NCBI RefSeq assembly: GCF_000001735.4
Contig: NC_003070.9
Span: forward strand, 19,453,971 to 19,517,970
DNA: 64,000 bases
Source: Arabidopsis thaliana
Lineage: Eukaryota > Streptophyta > Magnoliopsida > Brassicales > Brassicaceae
Reading direction: 5' to 3'
This document shows positions 1-11,120 of this stretch, piece by piece. Within the stretch, counting starts at the first letter, position 1. Each line of letters opens with the position of its first letter. The position numbers and the translations under genes are program-made. The notes under the pieces were generated by a model. That model had not been told where the DNA came from. It saw nothing but the letters and a program-made list of their open reading frames with translations, and ran no database searches.

Positions 1-61
1 AGAAGAATCAAGGATCATAACATTTATACTTATTGAGATGATACCAAGCCTTATTACTTAC

Positions 62-635
62 CGTGGAGAACAAGATACCAACTAGTTCGAATCCGCTCGA
101 GATAACGGGCAATTTGTCGATTGCCTAACGAAGAAAAAGAACAAGTCTTTGTCATCAAGTCTCACAAAATTAAGCACAACAAAAGATAAAAGTTTTGAGT
201 CTTTTCATTACTATACCGTGATGAGATTCAATGATGCCCAAAGAGCTACAATACCAGCAAAACCCAAACCAATAAGACCTAACCTATCTTCAGACTTATC
301 CCACTGCAATAATTTACAAATTTAAAAAATGTCCAAATCAAAACTAAGGCATATATGTAACTGAGAACAGAGTCTAATGTAGGGTTTATAGAGATTTAGG
401 GACTCACAACATTCTGAATCGTACTAACAACGTCGAGATCAGTCGATGAATCTGAGCTTTCTCCACTAGCTTTCACCATCAGACTGATGCTGCTAGGGTT
501 TCGAGTAAGAGATAATGGAGAAAGATCATTCGTACCTCGAGTTAGAGAAAATGGGAGTTTTTGAATCGATGTGAGATTGGATTTTCTCTGTGTGAGTAAC
601 AATGGCGAAGGCAAAGTTGCAGAAATTGAAGCCAT
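62..635 (-). CDS. CURT1C: Curvature thylakoid 1-type protein, partial (CURT1C)
   Basis: Thylakoid membrane protein of the CURT1/CAAD family, which bends membranes at grana margins. Coding exons on the minus strand: 408-635, 217-303 and 62-124; each intron has GT..AG borders. The last exon(s) lie beyond the window start, so the gene is truncated at position 1. Residues 1 to about 50 are Ser/Thr-rich and acid-poor, as in a chloroplast transit peptide. Exon 2 encodes a Trp-Asp-Lys start followed by a Gly-rich hydrophobic helix (about residues 84-105), and exon 3 starts the second hydrophobic helix after an Ile-Asp-Lys-Leu-Pro turn. This is the tandem-helix layout of the family. The start codon is the first ATG after the short spacer shared with PSAH2. 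The symbol is from memory of the Arabidopsis protein; the family call is firmer than the paralogue call. Confidence 0.88.
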
Positions 636-931
636 TCTTTAAAAAAATAAAAAGAACAGAACAAAAAAATTGAAACTTTAGAGATTTTGATTCGATTTTG
701 GAGACAGAGACGAAGAAATTTTTGGTTATGGATTAGAGATAGCCTTATCTTTTTATAATCCACGTGGCATTTCCTAAGTGGCATATCAAATCTCAAAGAT
801 GACAACCCAATTCGCCACGTGGCAGAACAAGATCTATCAAATGAGTGAAGAAGATTCTCCACTATACAAATTACATCAATCCACTCACTTACTTTGGCAA
901 CAAACAAACAACAACAAAGAGAGAAATTAAC
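636..931. promoter_or_regulatory. Shared divergent promoter with two G-boxes and an I-box
   Basis: Only 296 bases separate the start codons of CURT1C (-) and PSAH2 (+). The spacer contains two CACGTG G-box cores (761-766 and 816-821), each extended to CCACGTGG, and an I-box-like GATAAGG on the minus strand (743-749). G-box plus I-box pairs are known light-responsive modules of photosynthesis genes. That both genes share these sites is inferred from spacing. Confidence 0.7.
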
Positions 932-1538
932 ATGGCGTCTTTTGCAACCATCGCCGCCGTACAACCTTCTGCCGCCGTGAAAGGACTTGGAGGTAGCTCT
1001 CTTGCCGGAGCTAAGCTCTTCATCAAACCTTCTCGCCAAAGCTTCAAAACCAAATCCACCAGGTAAAGTTTAAAGCTTTGAAATTTGGAATCTTGGATTG
1101 ACATTGATGAGGATTGGTATTAAAGAAAGGATGTTACTTTTGATTGTTTGTGTAGAGCTGGTGCTGTGGTGGCTAAGTATGGAGACAAAAGTGTATACTT
1201 TGATTTAGAAGATTTGGGTAACACAACAGGACAATGGGATGTGTATGGATCTGATGCTCCTTCTCCTTATAACCCACTTCAGGTTTTTGTACACTCTTAA
1301 ATCTTTAGATCTATATGCTTCTTCAAATTCTAAGACTTTGTGATTATGTTGCTTGCAGAGCAAGTTCTTTGAGACATTTGCTGCTCCTTTCACAAAGAGA
1401 GGTTTGCTTCTCAAATTTTTGATTCTTGGAGGAGGCTCTTTGCTTACATATGTTAGTGCGAACTCTACCGGCGATGTTCTTCCGATTAAGAGAGGTCCTC
1501 AAGAGCCACCTAAGCTCGGTCCTCGCGGCAAGCTTTAA
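932..1538 (+). CDS. PSAH2: Photosystem I subunit VI, PsaH
   Basis: PsaH is a single-span thylakoid subunit of photosystem I that docks LHCII during state transitions. Coding exons are 932-1062, 1156-1282 and 1359-1538 and give 145 aa, the usual PsaH precursor length. Residues 1 to about 45 are a Ser/Ala/Lys-rich chloroplast transit peptide. The mature part starts with the [20 protein letters not shown] block, and the membrane helix ([17 protein letters not shown]) is followed by a Pro/Lys-rich C-terminus. The start is the first ATG downstream of the G-box promoter. It is transcribed away from CURT1C, another thylakoid gene, which suggests co-expression. Arabidopsis has two near-identical PsaH genes; PSAH2 is chosen from the remembered gene order. 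Confidence 0.95.
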
Positions 1539-1795
1539 ATTAGCTTTCTAAAATCTTTCAAAAAGTCAGAAACTTTCTCCCCAATTCTATGAACCCTATT
1601 TATGTATATTGTACTGTGTTGTGTTAATTGCTTTGTAAGCTAGTGATTCTGAAAATCAGTTATGATGAATCAATGAAATTGCATTTCAAGTCTGCTACAA
1701 CACACAATGGTGCATTTTGTGGAATCTTTAAGCAGATTGAAAATGCAGTAAGAAGCCCTAATTTAACAAGAACGGAAAAAAGAAACCGGTTTCTC

Positions 1796-3908
1796 TCAGG
1801 AGTATCTTGCGGTTGGACTCCTCATAGCTCCAAGATTATCAAGATAAGAACTCTTCTTGTTGTTAGTCATTATACCTGTGACTTTCGACAACAACGGTTT
1901 CTCTCTATCTCCGAAAAAGCTTTCTTTCTTCATTTCATTGTTTTTGTTACCCCATTGCATAACATCAGAAAGTGTTCCTGAAGCCATATCCTCTGTGAAA
2001 CTTAGTCTTTCCTCTCTTAGTTTCTCATTCTCCTTCAAGCTATATCTGTTCTTAGAAGGTGCATTATTTGTAGGTTCTTGAGTAAGCTGATCAGCGTAAA
2101 GCACGTCTTCTATTCTCGACATCACGGTGTGAGCTAAACTCTCAAGCACTCTTGAATAACTCTCCAATATCGCAAGTCCTACATCCTGCAACAACAATTA
2201 TCCAATAATGAGATTTTCTCATGACCATAGAGAAAACACAATCAAAATGTATTTGGAAGTTAAGAGTTTTAAATTACTCTGTTGAATTGAATCTTGCTGA
2301 TATCGAGCGAGGACTGTGAGATTCCGGGAAACCCTTGTTTTAATAGTAGCAAGATGGTTTCAGCTCTTTCTTCAAACTGTTCTCTTTTCTCAATACTCAC
2401 TGTTGATCCCCAAGGAGACTTTGTGTCCTTCTGCACCATTTTCCTCTTCCATATCACAATCGATGCTTCGATTCTGTTCTTTAGATCAAGAATCTTGTGC
2501 TCAGATGATAAATCCATTTCAATTAGGAATTGATCTGCATCAAACATCTCTACTGTTATCATTCTGTATATCACATCTCCCAAGCTAGCTCTCCCATTCT
2601 GTTCTCAACAACACACGAAAACATCGATAAGGACTAGATCAATAACAGATTCTTGATGAATGTTTTTATGTGTTTATTAAATAACCTTAGGAAGTGACTC
2701 AAGGTAGCTTTCAGGAATCTCCATTTCAGACAGAACTTGAGCGTTTATCGCCATTGCAGCTTTAAGGACTTGATTCACACATTCCTTCTGGCTCTGTAGA
2801 AACCTTCTTGATATCTCTGAGAGGCCGTTAGGTGGGACTTTTACTGCCGGTAACCACCATTTCTCATCGTTCCTTGTCTCGCAAGAATCAGGAGAATCTT
2901 TTTTAACATAATAAAACTCATCCTGATCCTTGAATTTATCAAGACAATCCTGCAAGAGAATGATTATAAATGTGAGATTAATTATTTAACAGCCTTTGAT
3001 TAGTATATTTTGTGCTGTTGTTGTTTGTTCTTCTTACGAGAAGCATAGCATCGAGTTTCTTAAGTGCAGGGATGTTACAGAGAAGATCTGTTCTTTGTCT
3101 TGTTGACATGACTTCCATTGAAGTACCATCTTTGTTTGTTTGTTGTGTTGGAGCGAATTCAACTATATAATCAGCCACAGAGATAAGCCATCCAATTTCT
3201 CTCCTCCAACGCGTTTTTCTATCCACCGCCATTGGCTCTAAACGCCGTTGTTCTCCAAACGCAGACGCTGCAACAACAAAAAAATTACAGAACTTAACAT
3301 CAAATTGGTGATAAAATTGAAAATTTCCATGGAACTGAAAGATTTGGGAAAAGATCTTACCTGCGAGATTGGTAATGGCGTTAGATAAAGCCAAAGCCGA
3401 TGAAACACCTTTTCCTCCTCCTGACATATCTTCTCCAAGAAGCAATTTCGAAAATTTCTCTTTCATTTGCTCCATTGCTGTAATAACAACAACATATACT
3501 TTAGTTTTTGCCCTAACTTATAATCCAAGATTAGTACTTTGCCCCTAACTTGCAATCCAAGAAACCTAGAAGATATGAGCCAGTTCATTAGATTTTACCT
3601 GCTTGCAATATTATTAGTGCCTCCATGGAATCCGATGAAGAGACTCTCGGAAGCTTGTCATTGCGATTAGGCGTTACTCCGCCTATAGGCAAAGAAGGTC
3701 GGTCAACGCTGCCACATTTTCCGGGTTGACTCCTAAACATCATCATGTCATTATCATCATCATCCAAATTGTCAGAACCATCCATTCTCATTGCACAATC
3801 TGAGCTCCAGCTTTTAACATGTCTTGAAGCTGAGTTTTCGTTCATGTTCTTGAAATGAAACAATCTTGATTTGTAAGTCTCTTGTTCTTGCTCCATTGCT
3901 TTTACCAT
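1796..3908 (-). CDS. ROPGEF11: PRONE-domain Rop guanine nucleotide exchange factor (RopGEF11)
   Basis: Activates ROP (plant Rho) GTPases at the plasma membrane by GDP/GTP exchange. Coding exons on the minus strand: 3599-3908, 3361-3477, 3038-3267, 2686-2949, 2278-2598 and 1796-2185. They give 543 aa in one frame. The N-terminus (about residues 1-100) is variable and carries an Asp-rich run. The PRONE domain follows (about 100-450) with the characteristic blocks [45 protein letters not shown]-like and [16 protein letters not shown]. The last 90 or so residues are variable and Ser/Lys-rich, the region that regulates autoinhibition in this family. The paralogue name is from memory (also described as a phytochrome-interacting RopGEF); the domain assignment is secure. 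Confidence 0.88.
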
Positions 3909-4873
3909 TAATTACTAGTTAATCAAAACAATAAAAAAAATGAAAAGATTTCTATGATTTGAAAATTCTTTTTAATCTCCATTTGTTCTCCTCTTCGTGT
4001 AATAAAGAGGAGTTTTAGGAGATCATGAAGAAAAAACAAACTTAATTAACCAAAAAACGGTGTTTGATTTTAATTTCAGACTTAGCAAATACAGAACACC
4101 ATCATTTGACTTCTGTTAATGGTTTTAGTTTTAACCTGATTATTTTAGTAACTATTATGATTCGTTGTCCATAACCATAAACAAGTAGTGAATTTGGTCA
4201 GATTCTTCAGGGGAAAAAAATAAGAGGATATTTTTAATTTTCTTGAAATGTTTTACTATTTATAAATTGATACTTGGTGGAATGTGGGCTGCACGTTATT
4301 TGAAAGTTGAATTTCTCCACACACATAAAAAAAATCTCAATCTTTTTCTTTAAATCAAACATTGAGATGTAGGGAGGACATGTTACTGACATTATCTGTA
4401 ATATCATTTTTGTTTATGTCTTGTTGTATTAAAAAAATCTCAGTTTCTCAACTAAATTAAGGATTATGGATGATAATGTTTTCCTCAATTTTGACCTCTC
4501 TCTGAATTTCTATCAAAGTAAAAGTTTAAAATAAATTTATATTATGCTAATGATAGATTAGTCTAAGTCAGTCTAAGAAATTCTCTATTTGTGGCTGGGC
4601 AATTATAATTGTTTGCATCTCAACTAAAAGAATATAAATATAAAAAATCTTCTGCATTTCACTTTTATTGATCACAAAAGCAAACACTTGTAAAAATGAA
4701 AAATCTTACATCATTGAAATCAACTTCCTCTCTTAGCTTGGGCCTATTTACAAACTTAGAATTCAAACAAAGCTAAAGATCTTGATAGTCTTAGCAAGAT
4801 TTTTTTTTCTCAGATTTTCATAGAAGCAAAAGAAAAAGGAAAAAAAAACATCCCCATGATTAGGGTAGTGTAA
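3909..4873. other. Intergenic, AT-rich
   Basis: Sequence between the RopGEF start codon and the dynein light chain stop codon. It holds the RopGEF promoter and the dynein 3' UTR (both on the minus strand). I see no gene, repeat array or transposon end in it. Confidence 0.6.
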
Positions 4874-5265
4874 TTAAGGAGTAGAAGCGCCTTTAAAGAT
4901 GAGGAACTTAAGTGTCTCCAATTGAAAATAGATAAAAGTCCCTTTAGAATGTGTGAAGAAACACCCAAAATTTGATCCCACCACACATTGCCATCCACTC
5001 CCATATCTCTCATCAAACTCCTGAAAATTCATTATAGAACAAACAAAATTAACCAAGTAGTTATATATAGATGATAATGATGTATTTATGACTTATAAAT
5101 AGAATTGAAGAAAATCATTACTAATACCTTCTTGATGTGACCAGCAATGGATTTACAGTCAAAGACATCAAAAAGGTCAAGAGCTTGAGAAGCAAATGCC
5201 ATAGCTTGCATCTGCATCTTCACTGGCATGTCTGAATCTTCCACCATTGCTTTGCCTTCCAACAT
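4874..5265 (-). CDS. LC8-type dynein light chain
   Basis: LC8/DYNLL-family dimerisation hub. Flowering plants lack dynein heavy chains, so the role is as a general dimerising adaptor (for example of nucleoporins) and not as a motor subunit. Coding exons on the minus strand: 5128-5265 and 4874-5020, giving 94 aa. The N-terminal half has the conserved helix region (MPVKMQMQAMAFASQALDLF ... IAGHIKKEFDERYG). The C-terminal half has the LC8 strand signature WQCVVGSNFGCFFTHSKGTF followed by an IYF strand. The Gly-Ser-Asn-Phe-Gly core that forms the target groove is intact. The start is the first ATG of the frame and lies just 3' of a CT-rich leader. Confidence 0.9.
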
Positions 5266-6723
5266 CTTTCTCTATCTCTCTCTCTCTCAATAACTCCAAA
5301 CGTTTTTCAATTTTTTTGATGAGAACTAAAGACAAGGGAAGCTTTGGATCTTTATAGGCTCCTAAAAGACACAAAATGAAAAAAAGATTCCTTCAATATC
5401 TAATCTTTATCAAGAAAACCCATACAAAGATAAATAATGTCTCCTCTTTGAGGAAAAATATGGGAAAATGTGCCTAACCTTTTTCTTTGTCGTCTTCTCT
5501 TCACTGGGATTACTTCCTCACGGGTTCTTGGATTCAAAGTCTTTTCAAGAAGAAATGTACGTATAAGCATTCAAAAGAATGGCACGAACGAACACAACTG
5601 TTCTTTAAATTTAGTCAAAACGTTGATAATTTCAAGATGACAAAGCTGATCAAAGAAACAAAGTTGATAATTTGAAGACTAAAAAAAGGAACAAGACAGT
5701 TAAGAAAAAGTATAATAAAATAAGGTGTAATGACTCATTTGAGCAGATATATGTGTCTCTCTCTTACGTGTGTCCAAGTATTTTTTGTCTTTGACGTTTA
5801 ATGGATAACGATGGAGAGGTGCATAATTAATTAGTTAAATAGCTAACATGTGAAAGAAAAAAAATGTAATTAGCTAAGCCTTCCACAAAACTCGTAAATA
5901 TGTCGGTGTAACAGTTGGGATTTATAAGCCCATTAAGAAGGTTTAGGACCCATTGATCTAGCTAGCAACCTATGCTAGTTCTTGAAGAATTCTCAACTTT
6001 TTAATGCAAATGGTGTGTTTAATCTTTTTATGCCCATTGGAGTTTTGGATAGAAAACAAAATTTAGAGTAATTACCATGCATGCTTAAGTTGTAGTGGCA
6101 AAAAATGACTAAATTGAATTTATTTTATAGTTTAATTTAGAAAACACAATTACTAGTCTATAGTAGTTACTAATTATACACTTACATCACTTTTTTGTTC
6201 TTTAAATACTACCATCATAGGGTATTGCCGTATTGGCAATAAGTCCATAACTATTTGATAATTTATCAATGTGTTTTTCTTTTCTTACTTTTTTGAATAA
6301 AATGAAATGTTCTTATATACTTTCTAATAAAATGAAATTGCATTTTACCTTGTATACTCTAAATATGTATCATAATTTCCTTTCCTATACTAGTTGTTTT
6401 ATCAAATCCTAAAAACATTAGTCAAACAATGCTACTAAACTCCACTCTCTTTTTGGTATTTCTTTAATATTTCATAACTTTCATTTATCAATTACTATGC
6501 AAAAAGCAACAATTTTTCTTACCAAAATTAAAAACCAAAAAGCAACAATATTTTTAATTTAGTTTTCCTTTGTTGTTTTTTTGACTAAAACATGCGAGTC
6601 TTCTTTCTTGGCTCCCGCCGTAAATCCTGGTGAGATTTTAGGCTTTTTTCATTTGACGACGATTGCTTCTCTTCTCCGATCAATCACCGTCCAAACTCGG
6701 ACGAAACAAAACCCAAAATCAAA
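5266..6723. other. Intergenic, divergent spacer between dynein light chain and PDIL1-5
   Basis: AT-rich spacer containing the promoters of the dynein light chain (-) and PDIL1-5 (+). Just upstream of the dynein start, 5270-5290 is a pure CT/TC run on the plus strand (a GA-rich leader in the transcript sense). I see no further gene or repeat family. Confidence 0.55.
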
Positions 6724-9376
6724 ATGTCGTTAATTCCAAAACCCATATCAAAAGTCTCTACCTTTACCTTCATTCTCCTCATACTCCTCAGTTTCACAAT
6801 CATCATCGCTTACTCATCACCCGATTCCAATGTCGAATCAAACGAACCCGGATTCGATTCCGATCTAGACCAGCTTCTAGCAGTAGACGAGCAACTACAA
6901 GAAGATCGACCTGAGCAACAATCAGAAGCCGAAACAGTAAGCAAAGCTCAGAGAATCGTACTAGAGCTCAACGGTGATTACACGAAGCGAGTGATCGATG
7001 GAAACGAGTTCGTGATGGTGTTAGGGTACGCGCCTTGGTGTGCGAGAAGTGCGGAGCTTATGCCGAGATTCGCGGAAGCTGCGACGGCTTTGAAAGAGAT
7101 TGGGAGTTCGGTTTTGATGGCTAAGATTGACGGTGATAGGTATTCGAAGATTGCATCGGAGCTTGAGATTAAAGGTTTCCCTACGCTTCTTCTCTTTGTT
7201 AATGGCACTTCTCTTACTTACAATGGTGGATCTTCTGCGTAAGTTCCCTAATTTGGCTTCTCTAGTGATAAAGTTTTGATTTTGATTGAACCGTTTTTGA
7301 GATATGTTTTGGTCAATGTTTCAGGGAGGATATAGTCATTTGGGTGCAAAAGAAGACTGGTGCACCAATCATTACACTTAATACAGTTGATGAAGCTCCG
7401 AGATTTCTTGACAAGTATCATACTTTTGTTCTTGGTCTGTTTGAGAAGTTTGAGGTATATTCGGATATCATTAGTGTAGAGTGGGTTTTGAATGTAAAGT
7501 GTTGATATGAGGTTGTTTGTTTGCTTAGGGTTCTGAGCATAACGAATTTGTTAAAGCTGCTAAATCAGACGATGAAATACAGTTTATAGAAACACGTGAT
7601 AGCGATGTTGCGAAACTTCTTTTTCCTGATCTTAAAAGCAATAATGTGTTTATTGGGTTGGTTAAACCTGAGGCTGAAAGGTACACTGTATATGGTAAGC
7701 TTGCTGGCTGCTGATTTTGAAGACCTCTCTTGTTATTATCATACCTTTTTCCTGTTATCTGTATTGTGAGAAGCGGTAACACGGGTCTGCAATGCAGATG
7801 GATCTTACAAAATGGAGAAGATATTAGAGTTTCTAGGCAGCAACAAGTTTCCATTGTTTACAAAATTGACTGAAACCAATACTGTTTGGGTTTACTCTAG
7901 TCCTGTTAAGCTTCAGGTTAGAAGTTTTTATGTTTTGAGTTTGTATCTTTCTTTGCTTTTGATTATGTTTTAATCATAGTTCTGTTTTTTTTCTTCCTTT
8001 GTCAGGTTATGCTCTTCTCCAAGGCTGATGATTTTCAGAAACTTGCTCAGCCTCTTGAAGATATTGCAAGGAAATTTAAATCGAAGGTAATTCTCTTATG
8101 CTGAATCTTAAAGACTAGACAAAATTTTGTGTTTAGACTTTAGACTCTCTCTTAACTGTTTATTATCTTTCTTGCAGCTTATGTTTATATATGTCGATAT
8201 AACAAATGAGAACCTTGCAATGCCATTCTTGATCTTATTCGGAATTGAAGCTGGGAATAAAACTGTTGTAAGTTACCGGTACTTGTTTCAGTATGTTTGA
8301 TTGAATCTTTGTGATCTACTGCTAATAAAGCTACAAGCCTATGTGGGACTAATCTATAGTTTTTATCAACAGGTTGCTGCTTTTGATAACAACCTGAACT
8401 CCAAGTATTTGCTCGAGTCAGATCCATCACCAAACAGTATAGAAGTATGAATTTGCTTTAACCTTTTTCCTTCTTTTCTTATCAAGTATTCGTATGGTAA
8501 CTGATTCATGTGATCCTATTTTCGATTTGTAATTTAGGAGTTTTGTTCAGGACTTGCTCATGGAACTGTTTCACGTTACTATAGGTCAGAGCCAGTTCCT
8601 GATAATGTAAGTATGAGATATTGAATCCTCTTGTGATGTTCTTTTTGTGATATTGTCGAGTCTGAAGAGACTTGTAACATATACGAGTTAAGATCATATA
8701 ACCTGGTGTAATCTGCAGGAAAACGCAAGCATAGTGACTGTGGTAGGAAAGACTTTTGATGGGTTGGTATTAAACAGCCGCGAGAATGTTCTTCTTGAGG
8801 TTTATTATCCCAAATAACCTTTCTGCTAAACCAAACCTTTTTTACTAACTGAAACCGACATTAAAGCAGTGGATGTTGTGGTTGAAACTGAAAACAGGTA
8901 CATACACCGTGGTGCGTGAACTGCGAGGCACTAAGCAAACAAATCGAGAAATTGGCTAAGCATTTCAAAGGCTTTGAGAATCTTGTTTTTGCAAGAATTG
9001 ATGCATCTGCAAATGAGCATACTAAACTACAGGTGAGTCAAATCTTACCCTGCAACAAGCCTAGCAATTCCCGAACCACGGGATAAACTTATTGATTGTT
9101 GATGACAGGTTGATGATAAATATCCGATAATCTTGCTCTACAAATCTGGCGAAAAGGAGAAACCGGTAATAACCATTTTGAAAGAGCTCACTAGCTCAAT
9201 CCCTTTTAGACATCATTACTTCTGTTTTTGCTTATAAGCTTTGTAGGTAGTGTATCTTACCCGGTTTTCACTTGCAGTTAAAGCTATCAACGAAATTGAG
9301 CGCGAAGGACATAGCTGTTTTTATCAACGAAGAGTTGTTGAAACCGAAGAATGGGTCTGCTAAAGATGAATTGTAG
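6724..9376 (+). CDS. PDIL1-5: Protein disulfide isomerase-like 1-5 (ER, KDEL)
   Basis: ER-lumen thiol oxidoreductase-like protein for folding of secretory proteins. Twelve coding exons: 6724-7238, 7325-7454, 7529-7694, 7798-7916, 8006-8086, 8178-8267, 8373-8444, 8538-8606, 8719-8799, 8898-9032, 9109-9165 and 9278-9376. They give 537 aa. Residues about 12-31 form the signal peptide or anchor. The domain order is thioredoxin a, b, b', a'. The first active site is C106-A-R-S109, with the second Cys replaced by Ser. The a' site is C447-V-N-C450 in the context TPWCVNCE. The protein ends in KDEL for ER retrieval. These non-CGHC sites identify the PDIL1-5/1-6 branch; the family and KDEL are seen directly, the symbol is from memory. 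Confidence 0.92.
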
Positions 9377-9942
9377 TCTTAAGCTTTAGGAAATGTAGAC
9401 ATAGTTTTGCTTTGTTCTGTTTCCTTTTTTGAACATATGTGTAAATCTATGAAAGTCATGAATTTGATTAATCAAGTCAATGAGTAAAATTATTTTGATG
9501 CATACAAGTTACTTTGTCAGAGTTGATGGATAAAGTCATATTTATAAGCACAAAAACAAACAAACCAAGTAGCATTGTTATGAACTATACTCATGAAAAT
9601 CTAAACCCTAGAGAGAATTGTTAGAAGCAAAGACTTCTTATTGTCTCAAAGAACAAAACAAGTGTTTACTTGTTGTTCTGTTTCTTATGAGATACACAAT
9701 CGAATCAGAGCAAAAGAGAAACTGACTTTAATTGAATGGGAAACACTGTATTACAAGGTTTACAACAACGAACTTAAATAGAATCCAACAGACATGAAAG
9801 TCAAGAGTTGTAACTCTTCTTTCTTGTGACAAAACAAACATAACTAACTTAATTATTTAACAGACACGACACTTGATTAATAACTAACTACATTACAAAC
9901 ATTAGAAACTCAATTACGACCAACAAGAATTTATTGAAGCGA
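9377..9942. other. Intergenic between convergent genes
   Basis: 3' flanks of PDIL1-5 (+) and the small unknown gene (-). AT-rich, with no ORF, repeat or RNA gene that I can support. Confidence 0.55.
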
Positions 9943-10329
9943 CTAAATATGAACAATCTTGGAGATAACCTCGTTGAACTTGTCTTGTTCGATCTTCTTC
10001 TTCTCGTTAGCTTCAACAAGTTCGGTCTTGCTCTCTTCCGCGACTCTATCAAAATCATCAGAGAGTTTTCTCCTGATTCTAACCACACCTACATCTTCAG
10101 ATCCGATTTCCTCATCATCTAAGTACCTTCTTCGTTTCAGCACAATCGGAGCAGCAGGGCTAGATTTCTCCAGCTGTGCCCATGAGAGAAGTGGATCTAG
10201 CACAGAAAGGGGAGTATCAACACGGTAAGAGTTGAACCTATGATTATCGAAGAAACGAGGACGAGGAAGCCCGTTTCTATAGAACGCCACCGGTCTAATG
10301 GCGAGGCTTTTCTTCACGGGCGTCGTCAT
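9943..10329 (-). CDS. Small unknown charged protein, single exon
   Basis: Open frame of 128 aa with no intron; I do not recognise the family. The N-terminus is basic and aromatic (KKSLAIRPVAFYRNGLPRPR), followed by a Pro/Leu-rich stretch and a basic patch LKRRRYLDDEE, then RIRRKLSDDFDRV. The C-terminal 40 residues are strongly charged and probably helical (Glu/Lys-rich, ending KIEQDKFNEVISKIVHI). The ATG is preceded by a GA-rich leader and a short upstream region with a TATATAG-like box near 10415, as expected for a real gene promoter. Codon use is unremarkable for the neighbourhood. The basic patches suggest a nuclear or nucleic-acid-associated protein; this is inference only. Confidence 0.65.
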   Translation of the reverse strand: MTTPVKKSLAIRPVAFYRNGLPRPRFFDNHRFNSYRVDTPLSVLDPLLSWAQLEKSSPAAPIVLKRRRYLDDEEIGSEDVGVVRIRRKLSDDFDRVAEESKTELVEANEKKKIEQDKFNEVISKIVHI

Positions 10330-11120
10330 TGTGTTTATTTCAGAAAGAGAGAGAGAGACTGAGAAAAGGATGACGATGAATGATTGATTGAGAAGATTGT
10401 GGATTAGGGTTTATATAGAAGGAGATACTGGCGTGCGTGTTTATTTCCCGCCTCTTCAATTTAGCCGACTCAGTTGTTGGGCTCAATTTCAATTTAGGCT
10501 CATTATAAATTATGATGTCTATGACTATAATCTTGCTATTGGCCCACTAAAATCACCATATTAGCTAAAATTTATTATAATCTTCTTGATACAACAAAAT
10601 TATAGGGTCCCTTAAGCAAATATGAATAGACCATATATCTAACACACAAAAAAATAAATCACAAAATTTAAACTCAGGAACTAAAATCTCACTGCCGACA
10701 TGTATATCATGTCAACAAATTCGCATTATCAACATCTTCACATAAATGATCTGTTTTTCTTCTAATCACAAAATCTTAACTCAGTTCCAATCAATTAATA
10801 CTCAACCTTAAGACCTAATCGTACTTTACATATCTATATCACAAAATTGAGGGAAAATGGTTAAGGAGTATAAGAGTCTTGATTTCTTCATTATCTTCAA
10901 CATCGTCAATCAATTTTTTATTATCTTCAACATATTGGCTCAATATGTCAAACACATGCGATCTCTACGACTTCCTAATCTCAAGAATATATCAGGTGAC
11001 GATTTGAGGAACCATCTCGTTAAACTTTACTCACACTTAATTGGAATCAAGCAACACAAAATATGTACATTAGGCTATATACTGCATTCATAAAATAAAA
11101 TAATATAAAATAAACAACAA
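10330..11120. other. Intergenic upstream region with unsupported small ORF
   Basis: Promoter of the small unknown gene (-), then AT-rich spacer up to the Helitron-like terminus at 11121. A 78-codon plus-strand ORF (10857-11093) has no recognisable domain and contains a short internal DNA repeat, so I do not call it a gene. Confidence 0.5.

Noticed and set aside
542-1104. Minus-strand ORFs of 165 and 71 codons overlapping the CURT1C/PSAH2 promoter and PSAH2 exon 1
   Set aside because: They are antisense shadows of real exons and the promoter, with no domain content.
1628-1981. Plus-strand ORF of 117 codons downstream of PSAH2
   Set aside because: It overlaps the last RopGEF exon on the opposite strand, which is clearly coding.
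10857-11093. 78-codon ORF, with faint similarity of its reverse complement (about 10965-11020) to the C-terminal codons of the 9943-10329 gene
   Set aside because: The match covers only about ten codons and the ORF contains a short repeat; too weak to call a gene or a duplication.
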